Shown: positions 1 to 8,407 of the stretch, one piece after another | Numbering within the stretch: the first letter of the stretch is position 1 | How the letters are laid out: each line of letters opens with the position of its first letter | Source: DIGJ01 sp041739345 | GTDB taxonomy: Bacteria; Bacillota; Clostridia; Lachnospirales; Lachnospiraceae | Length of the DNA stretch: 64,000 nucleotides | Direction of reading: 5' to 3' | Assembly (NCBI GenBank): GCA_041739345.1 | Contig: JBGSNZ010000027.1 | Span: forward strand, 124,001 to 188,000 | The notes under the pieces: generated by a model | The model's database searches: none | What the model was told of the DNA's origin: nothing | Seen by the model: the letters and a program-made list of their open reading frames with translations, nothing else | Program-made: the position numbers and the translations under genes

Positions 1-1
1 T

Positions 2-901
2 GGAGTGCAAAAAGCTACTACATGGCAGGCTACACCGGGCTTATTTGCTTACAGACGTTCTATCGCAAAAGAAGTTCTTGGAACCGATGATCCTGTAAAA
101 GTGCAGGAAGCATTAAGCGATTGGAGCAAGTTCGATCAAACTGCAACAACGATGAACGAGTCTGGTTATTTTATGCTTTCTGGTTATGATGATTCTTTTA
201 GAACATTTTCAAATAATGTTTCAGGACCATGGGTAGATGGTACAAAGATTGTAATTGATGATAATATTATGAAATGGGTAAAACAGACAAAGGATTATAC
301 CGATAAAGGATACAATAATAAAACAAGACTTTGGGCTCCTGAATGGCAAGCAGATCAAGGACCAGCGGGTAAAGTATTTGGTTTCTTCTATTCTACATGG
401 GGTATCAACTTTACATTGTTAGGAAACTCTTTAGCAGATGCTGAAGGAGAAAAAGCAGTTGGTAATGGTGTTTATGGTGATTATGCAGTGTGCGAAGGAC
501 CTCAACCTTATTACTGGGGTGGGACATGGATCTGTGCAGCAAAAGGAACGGATAACATTCCGTTTATTAAGGATATGATGTACCGATTAACCTGTGATCC
601 GGCTACAATGAAACAGATTACTGTGGATACACAAGATTATACAAATAATGAAGCAGCCATGAATGAACTTGCAAACAGCGATTACTCTTCTGATTTCCTA
701 GGCGGACAGAACCATATTGCGCTATTCGCAGAAGCAGCAAAGAAAATTGATATGAGCAATATCTGTGACTATGATCAAGGCTTAAACGAATCAATGCAGC
801 AGGCAATGAGTGAGTATTTTGAAGGAAATGTTGATGAAAAAACAGCATTAGATAATTTCTATACAGCAGCTATGGAAAAATATCCGGAATTAACAAAATA
901 A
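2..901 (+). CDS. Sugar ABC transporter substrate-binding protein (3' part)
   Basis: This is the C-terminal part of an extracellular solute-binding protein. The reading frame is open to the left window edge, so the true start, signal peptide and lipobox lie outside; the GTG at position 5 is not a credible start. About 299 residues are visible, with the aromatic-rich pattern of carbohydrate-binding proteins (YYWGGTWICAAKG and similar) and a helical C-terminus ending YPELTK. The two MalF/MalG-type permease genes directly downstream define it as the binding component of a CUT1-like sugar importer acting on the outer face of the membrane. The transported sugar cannot be read from the sequence. No ATPase gene is linked here; such importers in Firmicutes often share an MsmK-type ATPase encoded elsewhere. 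Confidence 0.85.
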   Translation, partial: GVQKATTWQATPGLFAYRRSIAKEVLGTDDPVKVQEALSDWSKFDQTATTMNESGYFMLSGYDDSFRTFSNNVSGPWVDGTKIVIDDNIMKWVKQTKDYTDKGYNNKTRLWAPEWQADQGPAGKVFGFFYSTWGINFTLLGNSLADAEGEKAVGNGVYGDYAVCEGPQPYYWGGTWICAAKGTDNIPFIKDMMYRLTCDPATMKQITVDTQDYTNNEAAMNELANSDYSSDFLGGQNHIALFAEAAKKIDMSNICDYDQGLNESMQQAMSEYFEGNVDEKTALDNFYTAAMEKYPELTK

Positions 902-917
902 TCCATTAAAAAAATAT

Positions 918-965
918 AAGTAAAAGGGCTTCTGTGAATCATCTTGAGGATGCCCTTTTACTTTT
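918..965 (+). terminator. Hairpin between binding-protein and permease genes
   Basis: A 12-bp perfect inverted repeat (918-929 and 952-963) with a 22-nt loop and a short T-rich tail lies between the binding protein and the first permease. This is a leaky terminator or mRNA-stabilising hairpin of the kind that lets a binding protein be made in excess over its permeases. Partial termination is inferred. Confidence 0.6.
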
Positions 966-988
966 GAAAAAGGAATAGGAGAGGAATT

Positions 989-1912
989 ATGAAGGCTTCT
1001 AACACAAAAAATAAAAAACATATAAGTTATTCCAAGTGGGGATATATTTTTCTGATACCATTCTTTCTGGTTTATGCAGTATTTTCATTTATACCTATGA
1101 TTTCAACTTTTTTCTATAGTTTTTTTGAAAACTATATGTCTGGTTTAAATATGATTGGACCAACATTCGTTGGCTTTGATAATTACATAAAGTTATTTCA
1201 GGTAGGTGACTTGCTTAAATACACCCAAAATACTCTGATTATGTGGGTGCTTGGAGTTGTTCCACAGATAGCTATTTCACTGCTCATAGCAGCATGGTTT
1301 ACTAATACAAGATTAAAATTGAAATGTTCGGGTTTTTTTAAAACCGTTATTTATATGCCGAACTTAATTATGGCTTCGGCGTTCTCAATGTTATTTTTCA
1401 CCCTGTTTTCTAATAACGGACCAGTAAATATGTTATTGATTGGCAATGGAGTGATTAAGGAATCGTTCCATTTTTTGTCTTCAACGATAGGTGCTAGGGG
1501 ATTGATAGCTCTTATGAACTTTTTGATGTGGTTTGGAAATACAACGATTTTATTAATGGCAGGTATGATGGGAATTGATACAGCGTTGTTTGAGGCGGCA
1601 GAGGTAGATGGAGCAAGTCCGTTTCAGGTGTTCTCAAAAATTACGATGCCATTATTAAAACCAATTATGGTATATGTAATGATTACATCGCTAATAGGTG
1701 GTCTACAGATGTTTGATATACCACAGATTTTGACAAATGGTAAAGGTGGACCGGATAGGATGACAATGACCTTGATTATGTATTTAAATAATCACTTATT
1801 TAGTAAGAATTATGGTATGGCTGGTGCACTTTCTGTCATTATATTTATTATCACAAGTGTATTAAGTATTGCCGTATTTAAAACATTAACAAGTCAGAGA
1901 GAAACGAGGTAA
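989..1912 (+). CDS. Sugar ABC transporter permease, MalF type
   Basis: This is an inner-membrane permease of a carbohydrate ABC importer (307 aa, typical length). About six hydrophobic segments are visible, starting at about residue 20 (GYIFLIPFFLVYAVFSFIP). The cytoplasmic EAA loop that contacts the ATPase is clear near residues 208-233 (EAAEVDGASPFQVFSKITMP). A strong AGGAGAGG site precedes the ATG. It forms an operon with the following MalG-like gene, the two reading frames being a few bases apart. Substrate unknown. Confidence 0.92.
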   Translation: MKASNTKNKKHISYSKWGYIFLIPFFLVYAVFSFIPMISTFFYSFFENYMSGLNMIGPTFVGFDNYIKLFQVGDLLKYTQNTLIMWVLGVVPQIAISLLIAAWFTNTRLKLKCSGFFKTVIYMPNLIMASAFSMLFFTLFSNNGPVNMLLIGNGVIKESFHFLSSTIGARGLIALMNFLMWFGNTTILLMAGMMGIDTALFEAAEVDGASPFQVFSKITMPLLKPIMVYVMITSLIGGLQMFDIPQILTNGKGGPDRMTMTLIMYLNNHLFSKNYGMAGALSVIIFIITSVLSIAVFKTLTSQRETR

Positions 1913-1918
1913 TTGATC

Positions 1919-2779
1919 ATGAAGAAGGAAGAAAATCAAAGTCTATTAAGCTTGAATGTCAGACGCATTATTTGCTATATTGTGTTAATTATATTAAGTG
2001 TTGTTTGCTTGTTTCCATTTTTGATGCTTTTTGTTAATGCTACTAGGGCACATGTTGATATTCAAAGGGGATTTACACTTGTACCGGGAAAATCGCTGCT
2101 TATAAATATATCAAATGTACTAGATAATACAACCATTTTAATTGTAAGGGGTATGATAAACAGTATTACGGTATCAACCTTAACTGTATTCTTGTCCGTA
2201 TATTTTTCTGTAATGACAGCATATGCAATTCATGCATATGATTTTAAATATAAAAAATTCGCTTTTAACTTTATACTTTTAATCATGACAATTCCTACAC
2301 AAATCAGTGCACTTGGCTTTGTTAAATTAGTTACAGCAATGCATTTAAAGGATACATTTATTCCTCTGATTATTCCGACAATCGCAGCACCCGCGGTGTT
2401 TTTCTTCATGAAACAGTATATGGAAAGTGCTCTGCCACTTGAAATCGTGGAGGCAGCTAGAATAGATGGATCCAATGAATTTCATACCTTTAATACAATA
2501 ATCATGCCATTGATGAAACCAGCGTTGGCAGTGCAGGCGATTTTTGGGTTTGTAACGAGTTGGAATAATTATTTTACGCCTTCGTTGATTTTAACGAAAG
2601 CTGAAGTGAAGACTTTGCCTTTATGGATTGCTTATATCAGAAGTGCAGATTTTACAAAGTTTGATATGGGGCAAATGTACATGATGATTGCTTTCTCTAT
2701 TTTTCCAGTCATCCTTATTTATTTATTTCTTTCCAGATTTATTGTGCAAGGTGTTGCGCTTGGTGGTGTCAAAGGATAG
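1919..2779 (+). CDS. Sugar ABC transporter permease, MalG type
   Basis: Second permease of the same importer (286 aa from the chosen start). The EAA loop is clear (EAARIDGSNEFHTFNTIIMP, about residues 180-200), and about six membrane segments are visible. I chose the ATG at 1919 over the in-frame TTG at 1913 because the GAGG ribosome site at 1905-1908 is 10 nt from the ATG but only 4 nt from the TTG. It ends the operon; a strong bidirectional terminator follows. Confidence 0.92.
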   Translation: MKKEENQSLLSLNVRRIICYIVLIILSVVCLFPFLMLFVNATRAHVDIQRGFTLVPGKSLLINISNVLDNTTILIVRGMINSITVSTLTVFLSVYFSVMTAYAIHAYDFKYKKFAFNFILLIMTIPTQISALGFVKLVTAMHLKDTFIPLIIPTIAAPAVFFFMKQYMESALPLEIVEAARIDGSNEFHTFNTIIMPLMKPALAVQAIFGFVTSWNNYFTPSLILTKAEVKTLPLWIAYIRSADFTKFDMGQMYMMIAFSIFPVILIYLFLSRFIVQGVALGGVKG

Positions 2780-2810
2780 CTCTATACACCTTCCATGTTG
2801 CTATCTACAT

Positions 2811-2873
2811 AAAAGCCACAGATACTAGAGAGCGAGTAATTTGTCATTCGCTTTTTAGTATCTGTGGCTTTTT
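2811..2873. terminator. Bidirectional terminator
   Basis: A 17-bp perfect inverted repeat (2811-2827 with 2856-2872), A-rich on the left and T-rich on the right, lies between convergent genes. It can stop the permease operon on the plus strand and the 432-aa gene on the minus strand. A smaller AGCGA/TCGCT stem sits inside the loop. Confidence 0.85.
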
Positions 2874-2881
2874 AAAATGCT

Positions 2882-4180
2882 CTACTTTGTAACAACCCTT
2901 TGTTGAGAGTTAATATTAACAGATGTAGTGCTTCCGATTGCTTTTATGAGGTCGCATTTTTTCTTCGATGCTTTTGAAATGTCAATGATTTCCTTGAAGG
3001 ATGGTTTTTTCATACATTCGCCAAAAGCATCGGTAGCAGCACTCCATAATAATTCTGATGTCACATTCGATACGAATGTTCCAACAAACGGGATGGAAGA
3101 AAGTGCCAATGTTGCAGTTGCAACAACTGCATATTTGGAGCTAATTATAAATGGTAATCGTTGCTGTCGATCACTATAAATGCGAAGACCTTCCTGCCAG
3201 TTGCAGGTCTTTTCTTCACAGATGGTATTTACCTGCGTTACAATTTCGGCTAAATCTTCCCAGGATAACGCTGAATCTTGCGTATTTCCCGGTGTAATGA
3301 TTGTCTTATTCGCATTGATTGAATTGTTTGAGGATACAGCAGTTGCTGTTAAAACAGGTAAGGTATTTGGTATGTTGAGATTTGCTGGTTCCATATCACA
3401 AATGCTGGAAGCAATCGTTTCGTTATAACTATAGTCAATTAATTCACGGGCTTCATTAATAGTGGAAATATCAGAATAAGATTGCATCAATTCTAAATAA
3501 TTATAATAATCGGTTCTTCGGTCTGATTTGGATTTTGTTAAAAGCTGTTCATAAAAGGTAAAGGATTCTTTGCCTTTCAAGTCGGTTGCTTCTAAGGTAT
3601 CCTTGATGGTTTTCAAGTGCGTTTTAATGTTTTTTTGTAATATCATATGTAGTGGTGTGGGTACAGCACTTTTTACTAGAAATGCAGTGAAACTTACCTG
3701 ATTTAAGCGATGAATCAGCTCTGTATATTCATTAAATAACTGACGCTCATCTCCATTAATTAAGTCGCAGCGAATATTTGGAATACTATTTTGAAGCTGT
3801 GAGCGAAGTGCGGAAAATATTTTTCTTCGGTCTTCATCGGTATACTTATCCGAATAAAGAAAAGGGAAACAGGAAAAATAAAAACTGTTTGGATTTCCTT
3901 CTATATTGGAAGTTAGAACTTGCAATAGATATTCCTGGATGCTTTCAGCACCAGCATAAGGTGAAATATGTATAAGACCTTTATCGAAAGCGGATAGAAA
4001 AGCCTTGCTTTGATTACCTTTTAATAAGGATAATACTAATTCAGAATCAAAGGTCTGGGAGAGTACAAGCGTAGGATGGTTTCCATTTAAAATAGATTGA
4101 AATAAATATGATTCAGCAGTTACACGTTTATCGGTCGTACTGTCAGGTTTTCTTGCGCGATCAATTAAATCACTGTACAT
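2882..4180 (-). CDS. Unrecognised 432-aa protein
   Basis: I do not recognise this gene. It is a credible CDS with a GGAGG ribosome site just before the ATG and a terminator behind it. The product is mostly polar and helical, with no signal peptide. The one hydrophobic stretch is near residues 345-375 (AVVATATLALSSIPFVGTF), which could be one membrane helix or a buried helix. The first 230 residues have alternating helix/strand character and conserved-looking aromatic runs (FYFSCFPFLYS); residues 270-310 are low-complexity Ser/Thr/Asn-rich and look like a linker. The C-terminus is Lys-rich. It is 13 bp from the upstream Nudix gene on the same strand, so the two are probably co-transcribed. No catalytic motif was found. 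Confidence 0.7.
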   Translation of the reverse strand: MYSDLIDRARKPDSTTDKRVTAESYLFQSILNGNHPTLVLSQTFDSELVLSLLKGNQSKAFLSAFDKGLIHISPYAGAESIQEYLLQVLTSNIEGNPNSFYFSCFPFLYSDKYTDEDRRKIFSALRSQLQNSIPNIRCDLINGDERQLFNEYTELIHRLNQVSFTAFLVKSAVPTPLHMILQKNIKTHLKTIKDTLEATDLKGKESFTFYEQLLTKSKSDRRTDYYNYLELMQSYSDISTINEARELIDYSYNETIASSICDMEPANLNIPNTLPVLTATAVSSNNSINANKTIITPGNTQDSALSWEDLAEIVTQVNTICEEKTCNWQEGLRIYSDRQQRLPFIISSKYAVVATATLALSSIPFVGTFVSNVTSELLWSAATDAFGECMKKPSFKEIIDISKASKKKCDLIKAIGSTTSVNINSQQRVVTK

Positions 4181-4193
4181 GTTGTAACCTCCA

Positions 4194-4832
4194 TTAGTTA
4201 TTATTAATCACATATTTTGCGATTGCAGAAATTGTAAAGGAATCACGAATTTGGTTCGTTTTTATCATATCTTTCATTTCGTCCACGGTTAAAAAAATTG
4301 CTTCTTCAATACCTTCTTGTGTTGCAAATTTAGTTGGAGCAGTGATATCTAGTGAAAATATGTCCACAGGGCCACCACCTAAGCTACTGTCGGTAATAAT
4401 GTTCCCCTCATAATGGATACTTTTAACAGTTGCACCGATTTCTTCATCGATTTCTTTTTGTGCATTCTTTTCGGGAGACAAATAAGGTTCGGAAAAACCT
4501 CGCGGAAGTTCGTATTCAAAAGAACGTGTGCCATGACGAAACTGTTTTAACAGAACAATTTTTTGCTGATAAAATGGGATAAGTACGACACCGTTTGTCG
4601 GATTTGGATTTAGAAGTCGTGCATATCCATAGTTTGTTCCTGTTTCTCCTTTTAATAAATCTACAATGAAAATATGGTAGGGACTTTCGTAAATAACGCC
4701 GAGTGGTTGTCCGGTAGTTATAGAAAATTGACGTATTTGTTCTTCTTCTAATATAAGAGGGAGTTGTTCGCTTTGCGTAAAATAGGAAGGAAACTTATTT
4801 GAAAGTTCGAAATATCGTTGTATGGAATCCAT
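4194..4832 (-). CDS. Nudix hydrolase, ADP-ribose pyrophosphatase-like
   Basis: This Nudix-family pyrophosphohydrolase (212 aa) probably cleaves ADP-ribose or a similar nucleoside diphosphate. The Nudix box is near residues 114-136: it begins GFSEPYLSPEK and ends KEIDEEIGA, with the metal-binding EE pair and final GA in the right register. Arg is replaced by Lys and the first Glu of the consensus is displaced, so the box is slightly degenerate. I chose the ATG at 4830-4832 because AGAGGA lies 7 nt upstream; a longer frame reaches 4919 but has no ribosome site and runs through the leuD terminator. It probably forms a two-gene unit with the downstream 432-aa protein. Confidence 0.82.
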   Translation of the reverse strand: MDSIQRYFELSNKFPSYFTQSEQLPLILEEEQIRQFSITTGQPLGVIYESPYHIFIVDLLKGETGTNYGYARLLNPNPTNGVVLIPFYQQKIVLLKQFRHGTRSFEYELPRGFSEPYLSPEKNAQKEIDEEIGATVKSIHYEGNIITDSSLGGGPVDIFSLDITAPTKFATQEGIEEAIFLTVDEMKDMIKTNQIRDSFTISAIAKYVINNN

Positions 4833-4903
4833 TCGTATTCCTCTTTTCTTTAATATAATGAAATAATTATAGTATGTTCTGCTAGTGTATGCAAGTTTGA
4901 AAA

Positions 4904-4937
4904 AACACCTGACTACCAATGGAAATAGTCAAGTGCT
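4904..4937 (-). terminator. Terminator of leuCD
   Basis: On the minus strand a 10-bp stem (4926-4935 with 4906-4915, one G-U pair) is followed by a run of six T. It sits 13 bp past the leuD stop. Confidence 0.7.
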
Positions 4938-4948
4938 TTAAAAGAATG

Positions 4949-5434
4949 CTATTTGTTATTAATATAATTTATTAATCCTTCGGATTGAATAATACGTTGC
5001 ATGAATTCAGGGAAAGCCTGACCTTGAAAGGATGTTTCCTTTGTTTTATTGTATATCATACCGCTATCATAGTCGATTTCTACTTCATCTCCAGCTTCAA
5101 TGCCTTCTGCAGCTTCCTTACATTCGATAATTGGCAGTCCAATATTAATGGCATTGCGATAAAAAATTCTGGCAAAGGTTTCTGCTATGACACAACTGAT
5201 ACCTGCGCATTTGATGGCAAGTGGTGCATGTTCTCTGGAAGAACCACAGCCAAAATTTTTATTTGCAACAATAATGTCACCTTTTTTTACTCGGGTTGCA
5301 AAGTCTTTATCGATATCTTCCATACAGTATTTCGCAAGTTCCATGCCATCAGAAGAGTTAAGATATCTTGCGGGAATGATAACATCGGTATCTACATTAT
5401 CACCGTATTTATGTACGATTCCATGTGCTTTCAT
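4949..5434 (-). CDS. leuD: 3-isopropylmalate dehydratase small subunit
   Basis: Swivelling-domain subunit of isopropylmalate isomerase, which interconverts 2- and 3-isopropylmalate in leucine synthesis (161 aa, the short type). Recognisable motifs are DTDVIIPARYL near residue 15, FGCGSSREHAPLAI near residue 60 and the FARIFYRNAINIGLPI stretch near residue 90. An AAGGAGG site precedes the ATG. It follows leuC by 15 bp, and the two subunits together hold the active site around the LeuC Fe-S cluster. Confidence 0.95.
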   Translation of the reverse strand: MKAHGIVHKYGDNVDTDVIIPARYLNSSDGMELAKYCMEDIDKDFATRVKKGDIIVANKNFGCGSSREHAPLAIKCAGISCVIAETFARIFYRNAINIGLPIIECKEAAEGIEAGDEVEIDYDSGMIYNKTKETSFQGQAFPEFMQRIIQSEGLINYINNK

Positions 5435-5449
5435 TTAAATTCCTCCTTA

Positions 5450-6715
5450 TTATAAACCAATGTCACTTGGCTGACTGATTTTTCCGGTTATTGCACTCGC
5501 TGCAGCAACAGCAGGACTAGCTAAATAAACCTCAGATTCAACATGACCCATGCGGCCAACAAAATTTCGGTTAGTGGTAGAAACAGCACGCTCTCCGGCA
5601 GCCAGAATACCCATATGTCCACCCAAACAAGGACCACAGGTTGGAGTGCTTACAATAGCGCCGGCTTTGATAAAAGTCTGTATCAAGCCTTCTTCAATTG
5701 CCTGTAAATAAATAGCCTGTGTTGCAGGAAATACAATGGCACGCATACCCTTTGCAACGTGACGACCTTCTAACACCTTTGCAGCAGCTCTTAAATCAGA
5801 GATGCGTCCATTGGTACAAGAACCAATAACAACCTGATCAATTTCAATTTCTCCAGCATTTGTAACAGTTTTTGTATTTTCAGGAAGATGCGGGAAAGCA
5901 ATCGTACATTCTAAAGTGCTTAAATCAATGGTATAAGTTTCATCATATTGAGCGTCATCATCTGCTTCATAGATGGTAAATTCTTTCTTGGAATGTTCCT
6001 TCATATAAGAAATGGTTAACTCATCCACTGGAAAGATACCATTTTTTGCTCCGGCTTCAATTGCCATATTAGCAATGGTAAATCGGTCATCCATAGAAAG
6101 ATTTTTGATGCCTTCACCAACAAATTCCATGGATTTGTATAGAGCGCCATCCACACCAATCATTCCGATGATATGTAAGATGACATCTTTTCCGCTTACC
6201 CACTGATTCATTTTACCAATTATATTGAATTTGATAGCGCTAGGCACTTTAAACCAAGCTTTACCTGTTATCATACCAGCGCCCATATCGGTACTTCCAA
6301 CACCGGTTGAGAAAGCACCGAGTGCACCGTAAGTACAAGTGTGAGAGTCAGCACCAATGCAGGTTTCTCCTGCTACAATCAATCCTTTTTCAGGAAGCAG
6401 TGCATGTTCAATTCCCATTTCACCAATTTCAAAATAGTTTGTAATATCATTTTCTTTTGCAAATTCACGAACACATTTGCAATGCTCTGCTGATTTAATG
6501 TCTTTATTTGGTGTAAAGTGATCAGGAACAAGTGCAATTTTATCTTTATCAAAAACTGTTTTTTTCTTTAATTTTTCGACTTCGTGAATTGCAACTGGTC
6601 CGGTTATATCATTTGCTAAAACCAAATCTAAGTCTGCCTCAATTAATTGTCCGGCAACCACACTTTCTAAGCCGGCATGAGCTGCTAATATTTTCTGAGT
6701 CATCGTCATTCCCAT
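5450..6715 (-). CDS. leuC: 3-isopropylmalate dehydratase large subunit
   Basis: Aconitase-family catalytic subunit (421 aa, the shorter type that pairs with a ~160-aa LeuD). It binds a [4Fe-4S] cluster: the cysteines are visible in IGSCTNGRISDLR (near residue 298) and in TCGPCLGGHMG (near residue 360). I chose the second in-frame ATG (start MGMTMTQ) because AAAGGAGG directly abuts the first ATG and is 9 nt from the second. The promoter and a LysR box lie just upstream; the lysR gene is divergent. Confidence 0.95.
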   Translation of the reverse strand: MGMTMTQKILAAHAGLESVVAGQLIEADLDLVLANDITGPVAIHEVEKLKKKTVFDKDKIALVPDHFTPNKDIKSAEHCKCVREFAKENDITNYFEIGEMGIEHALLPEKGLIVAGETCIGADSHTCTYGALGAFSTGVGSTDMGAGMITGKAWFKVPSAIKFNIIGKMNQWVSGKDVILHIIGMIGVDGALYKSMEFVGEGIKNLSMDDRFTIANMAIEAGAKNGIFPVDELTISYMKEHSKKEFTIYEADDDAQYDETYTIDLSTLECTIAFPHLPENTKTVTNAGEIEIDQVVIGSCTNGRISDLRAAAKVLEGRHVAKGMRAIVFPATQAIYLQAIEEGLIQTFIKAGAIVSTPTCGPCLGGHMGILAAGERAVSTTNRNFVGRMGHVESEVYLASPAVAAASAITGKISQPSDIGL

Positions 6716-6765
6716 TGTGTACATCCTCCTTTGGTGTTTTTCGTTTTTATTTCTTTAATATGGCT

Positions 6766-6794
6766 ATTGTAGCATAAAAAGAAGTATGAGTAAA
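6766..6794 (-). promoter_or_regulatory. leuCD promoter
   Basis: On the minus strand TTTACT (6789-6794) and TACAAT (6766-6771) are separated by exactly 17 bp. The predicted transcript start is near 6759-6760, about 45 nt before leuC. Confidence 0.6.
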
Positions 6795-6813
6795 ATACAT
6801 AATAAATATATTC

Positions 6814-6834
6814 TTTATAACCACAGGTTATAAA
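6814..6834. promoter_or_regulatory. LysR-type operator
   Basis: A perfect 9-bp inverted repeat (TTTATAACC, 3-bp spacer, GGTTATAAA) contains the T-N11-A signature of LysR regulators. Its centre (6824) is about 64 bp upstream of the predicted leuC start, the classic activator position, and it lies between the divergent leuC and lysR genes. Confidence 0.7.
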
Positions 6835-6908
6835 ATGAATTGCTCTTTTCTATAGTATGTGCTACTCTAATAGAAAATAAAATTGTTTAATCAAAGGCAG
6901 GTGATTGG

Positions 6909-7811
6909 ATGCAAGGAAATCTATCAGCATACCGGATTTTTTATACAGTTGCGCAAAAAGGAAATATATCTTATGCGGCAAAAGAGTTATATATCAGTCA
7001 ACCAGCAATTAGTAAGGCCATTGCAAAATTAGAAGAGAATTTAGGCACTTCCTTGTTTTATCGAAGTTCAAGGGGTGTTGTACTGACAGAGGAGGGTAAG
7101 CAGCTGTATGAGCATACGAAAAAGGCCTTTGAAGAATTAGAAGAGGGAGAGGCGAATCTTCGCAAAATTCAAGAGTTTGGAATTGGTCACATCCGGATTG
7201 GTGTCAGTACAACCCTTTGCAAATATGTGTTGATTCCATATCTAAAAGCTTTTATTGATAAATATCCGAATATTAAAATAACCATAACCTGCCAGTCAAC
7301 CTTTCATACGGTAAAGCTTTTAGAAGAAGAGAAAATTGATATTGGTCTGATTGGAAAATTTGGATTTGGAAAGGATATTGAATTTTATCCAGTAGAGGAA
7401 ATTGAAGATGTATTTGTTACCTCCAAAGGATATTTGAAGAATTTAAGTCTTCGTGAAAAAGAGCATAAGAATACCTTTGATTTTCTTTCCTGTGCGAATC
7501 TGCTACTTTTGGATGAACAGAATATATCGAGACGTCATATTGAAACTTATTTTAAGGAAAATCATTTGGAAGTAAAACAGGTGCTGGAAGTTGGCAGCAT
7601 GGATTTACTCATAGAGTTTGCAAAGATTGGACTTGGTGTGGCTTGTGTAATCAAAGAATTTGTAGAAAAAGAATTAAAAGAAGGATACCTTTCGATTGTA
7701 CCAATTCCAAAATCAATTGAACGGCGGGAAATTGGTTTTGCTTTTTCGAAAAAGAATATGAAGACAGAGTCAATGGATCGATTTATCGAATTTATCCAAG
7801 AGGGAAAGTAA
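6909..7811 (+). CDS. LysR-family regulator of leuCD (inferred)
   Basis: LysR-type transcription factor, 300 aa, full length. The N-terminal winged helix-turn-helix spans about residues 1-62 (YAAKELYISQPAISKAIAKL). Residues 90-295 form the periplasmic-binding-protein-like effector domain (RIGVSTTLCKYVLIPYL at its start). It is divergent from leuCD with a T-N11-A palindrome between them, so control of leuCD is the natural inference; the effector is probably a leucine-pathway intermediate, as with other LeuO/IlvR-like regulators, but this cannot be read from sequence. AGGTGA provides the ribosome site. The downstream gap leads into the T-box leader. Confidence 0.88.
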   Translation: MQGNLSAYRIFYTVAQKGNISYAAKELYISQPAISKAIAKLEENLGTSLFYRSSRGVVLTEEGKQLYEHTKKAFEELEEGEANLRKIQEFGIGHIRIGVSTTLCKYVLIPYLKAFIDKYPNIKITITCQSTFHTVKLLEEEKIDIGLIGKFGFGKDIEFYPVEEIEDVFVTSKGYLKNLSLREKEHKNTFDFLSCANLLLLDEQNISRRHIETYFKENHLEVKQVLEVGSMDLLIEFAKIGLGVACVIKEFVEKELKEGYLSIVPIPKSIERREIGFAFSKKNMKTESMDRFIEFIQEGK

Positions 7812-7880
7812 GAAAAATAATTACAATCTACAGTTTAATACATTTTCACTTGAATACGTTAAATTTTTAAAATTTAAGGC

Positions 7881-7909
7881 TTGACAGTCCAAATTATAAT
7901 GATTATACT
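7881..7909 (+). promoter_or_regulatory. Promoter of the T-box/leuB operon
   Basis: TTGACA (7881-7886) and TATACT (7904-7909) with a 17-bp spacer are nearly perfect sigma-A elements. Predicted start is about 7916, at the beginning of the T-box leader. Confidence 0.85.
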
Positions 7910-7916
7910 AGGTAAT

Positions 7917-8174
7917 AATTAAAAACAAGAACGGCAACGATAAGGAGTAGTACATATCTACTGAACGCACAGAGAAAAGATGGTTGGTGAAAATCTTTAG
8001 GGATGTGATATGGAAAGTAGCCTTTGAGCCTTGAAGTAGAACAAGAGACAATTTTAAGTAGACTTCAACGTAATTCCTACGTTACAAGGAAGTAGAGTGC
8101 AGAGATATACTCTGAATTTAGGTGGTACCACGGAATTATTCGCCCTAAGCGCTTCGCTTAGGGCGTTTTCTTTT
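7917..8174 (+). ncRNA. T-box riboswitch, valine specifier (GUA)
   Basis: A tRNA-sensing leader that raises operon expression when the cognate tRNA is uncharged. The stem I landmarks are present: the AG-rich GATAAGGAGTAGTA (from about 7939), an apical GGTTGGTGAAAATC (from about 7982) and, on the 3' side, GGAAA-GTA-GCCTTTGAGC. Aligned to glyQS-type leaders (GAAA-specifier-10 nt ending TTGAGC), the specifier is GTA at 8017-8019, i.e. valine. A stem III-like AACGTA/TACGTT hairpin is at 8067-8083. The T-box sequence itself (AGGTGGTACCACGG) is at 8120-8133, followed by the terminator at 8141-8174. The class is certain; the specifier codon is a motif-based inference. Confidence 0.93.
8141..8174 (+). 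terminator. T-box regulated terminator
   Basis: A perfect 10-bp G+C-rich stem (8141-8150 with 8156-8165), 5-nt loop and T-rich tail. It forms when the T-box antiterminator does not. Confidence 0.9.
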
Positions 8175-8202
8175 GCGCGAAAGCAATGAGCCGTGCAAAA
8201 TC

Positions 8203-8407
8203 TAAAAGGTGATGATGCATGCTCGCATGCAAATCAGCACATTTTAGATTTTATAGGGCGAAGCCCGCGACCGAGATGAAGCAAAGCGGAATCGAGGTAG
8301 CAGCACGGCTCAGTCCGGGTAGCAGCACGGCTCAGTCGAGGTAGCAGCACGGCGGATAAACGGGAAGCATAAAAGGTGATGATGCATGCTCGCATGCAAA
8401 TCAGCAC
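8203..8407. repeat. Composite repeat cluster between T-box and leuB
   Basis: Three repeat types lie in the 266 bp between the terminator and leuB. A 38-bp perfect direct repeat occurs at 8203-8240 and 8370-8407; each copy has a GCATGC-TC-GCATGC hairpin. Copy 1 is further enclosed by an 11-bp inverted repeat (8197-8207 with 8242-8252). Between them are 2.8 tandem copies of a 22-bp unit at 8294-8355 with core GGTAGCAGCACGG; the GAGCCGTGC at 8188-8196 is the inverse of GCACGGCTC in these units. It is more G+C-rich than its surroundings and no convincing ORF covers it. It looks like an intergenic repetitive element (REP/MITE-like) inserted in the leader. Confidence 0.8.

Noticed and set aside
4833..4919. 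N-terminal extension of the Nudix gene
   Set aside because: The extra 29 residues lack a ribosome site, run through the leuD terminator and are unlike the family; the AGAGGA-preceded ATG is better.
4985..5455. 156-codon plus-strand ORF antisense to leuD
   Set aside because: Antisense shadow of a well-supported gene, rich in Phe and Ile with no family resemblance.
8203..8407. CRISPR array
   Set aside because: The repeats are 38 bp x 2 and 22 bp tandem units without unique spacers of regular length, and there are no cas genes.
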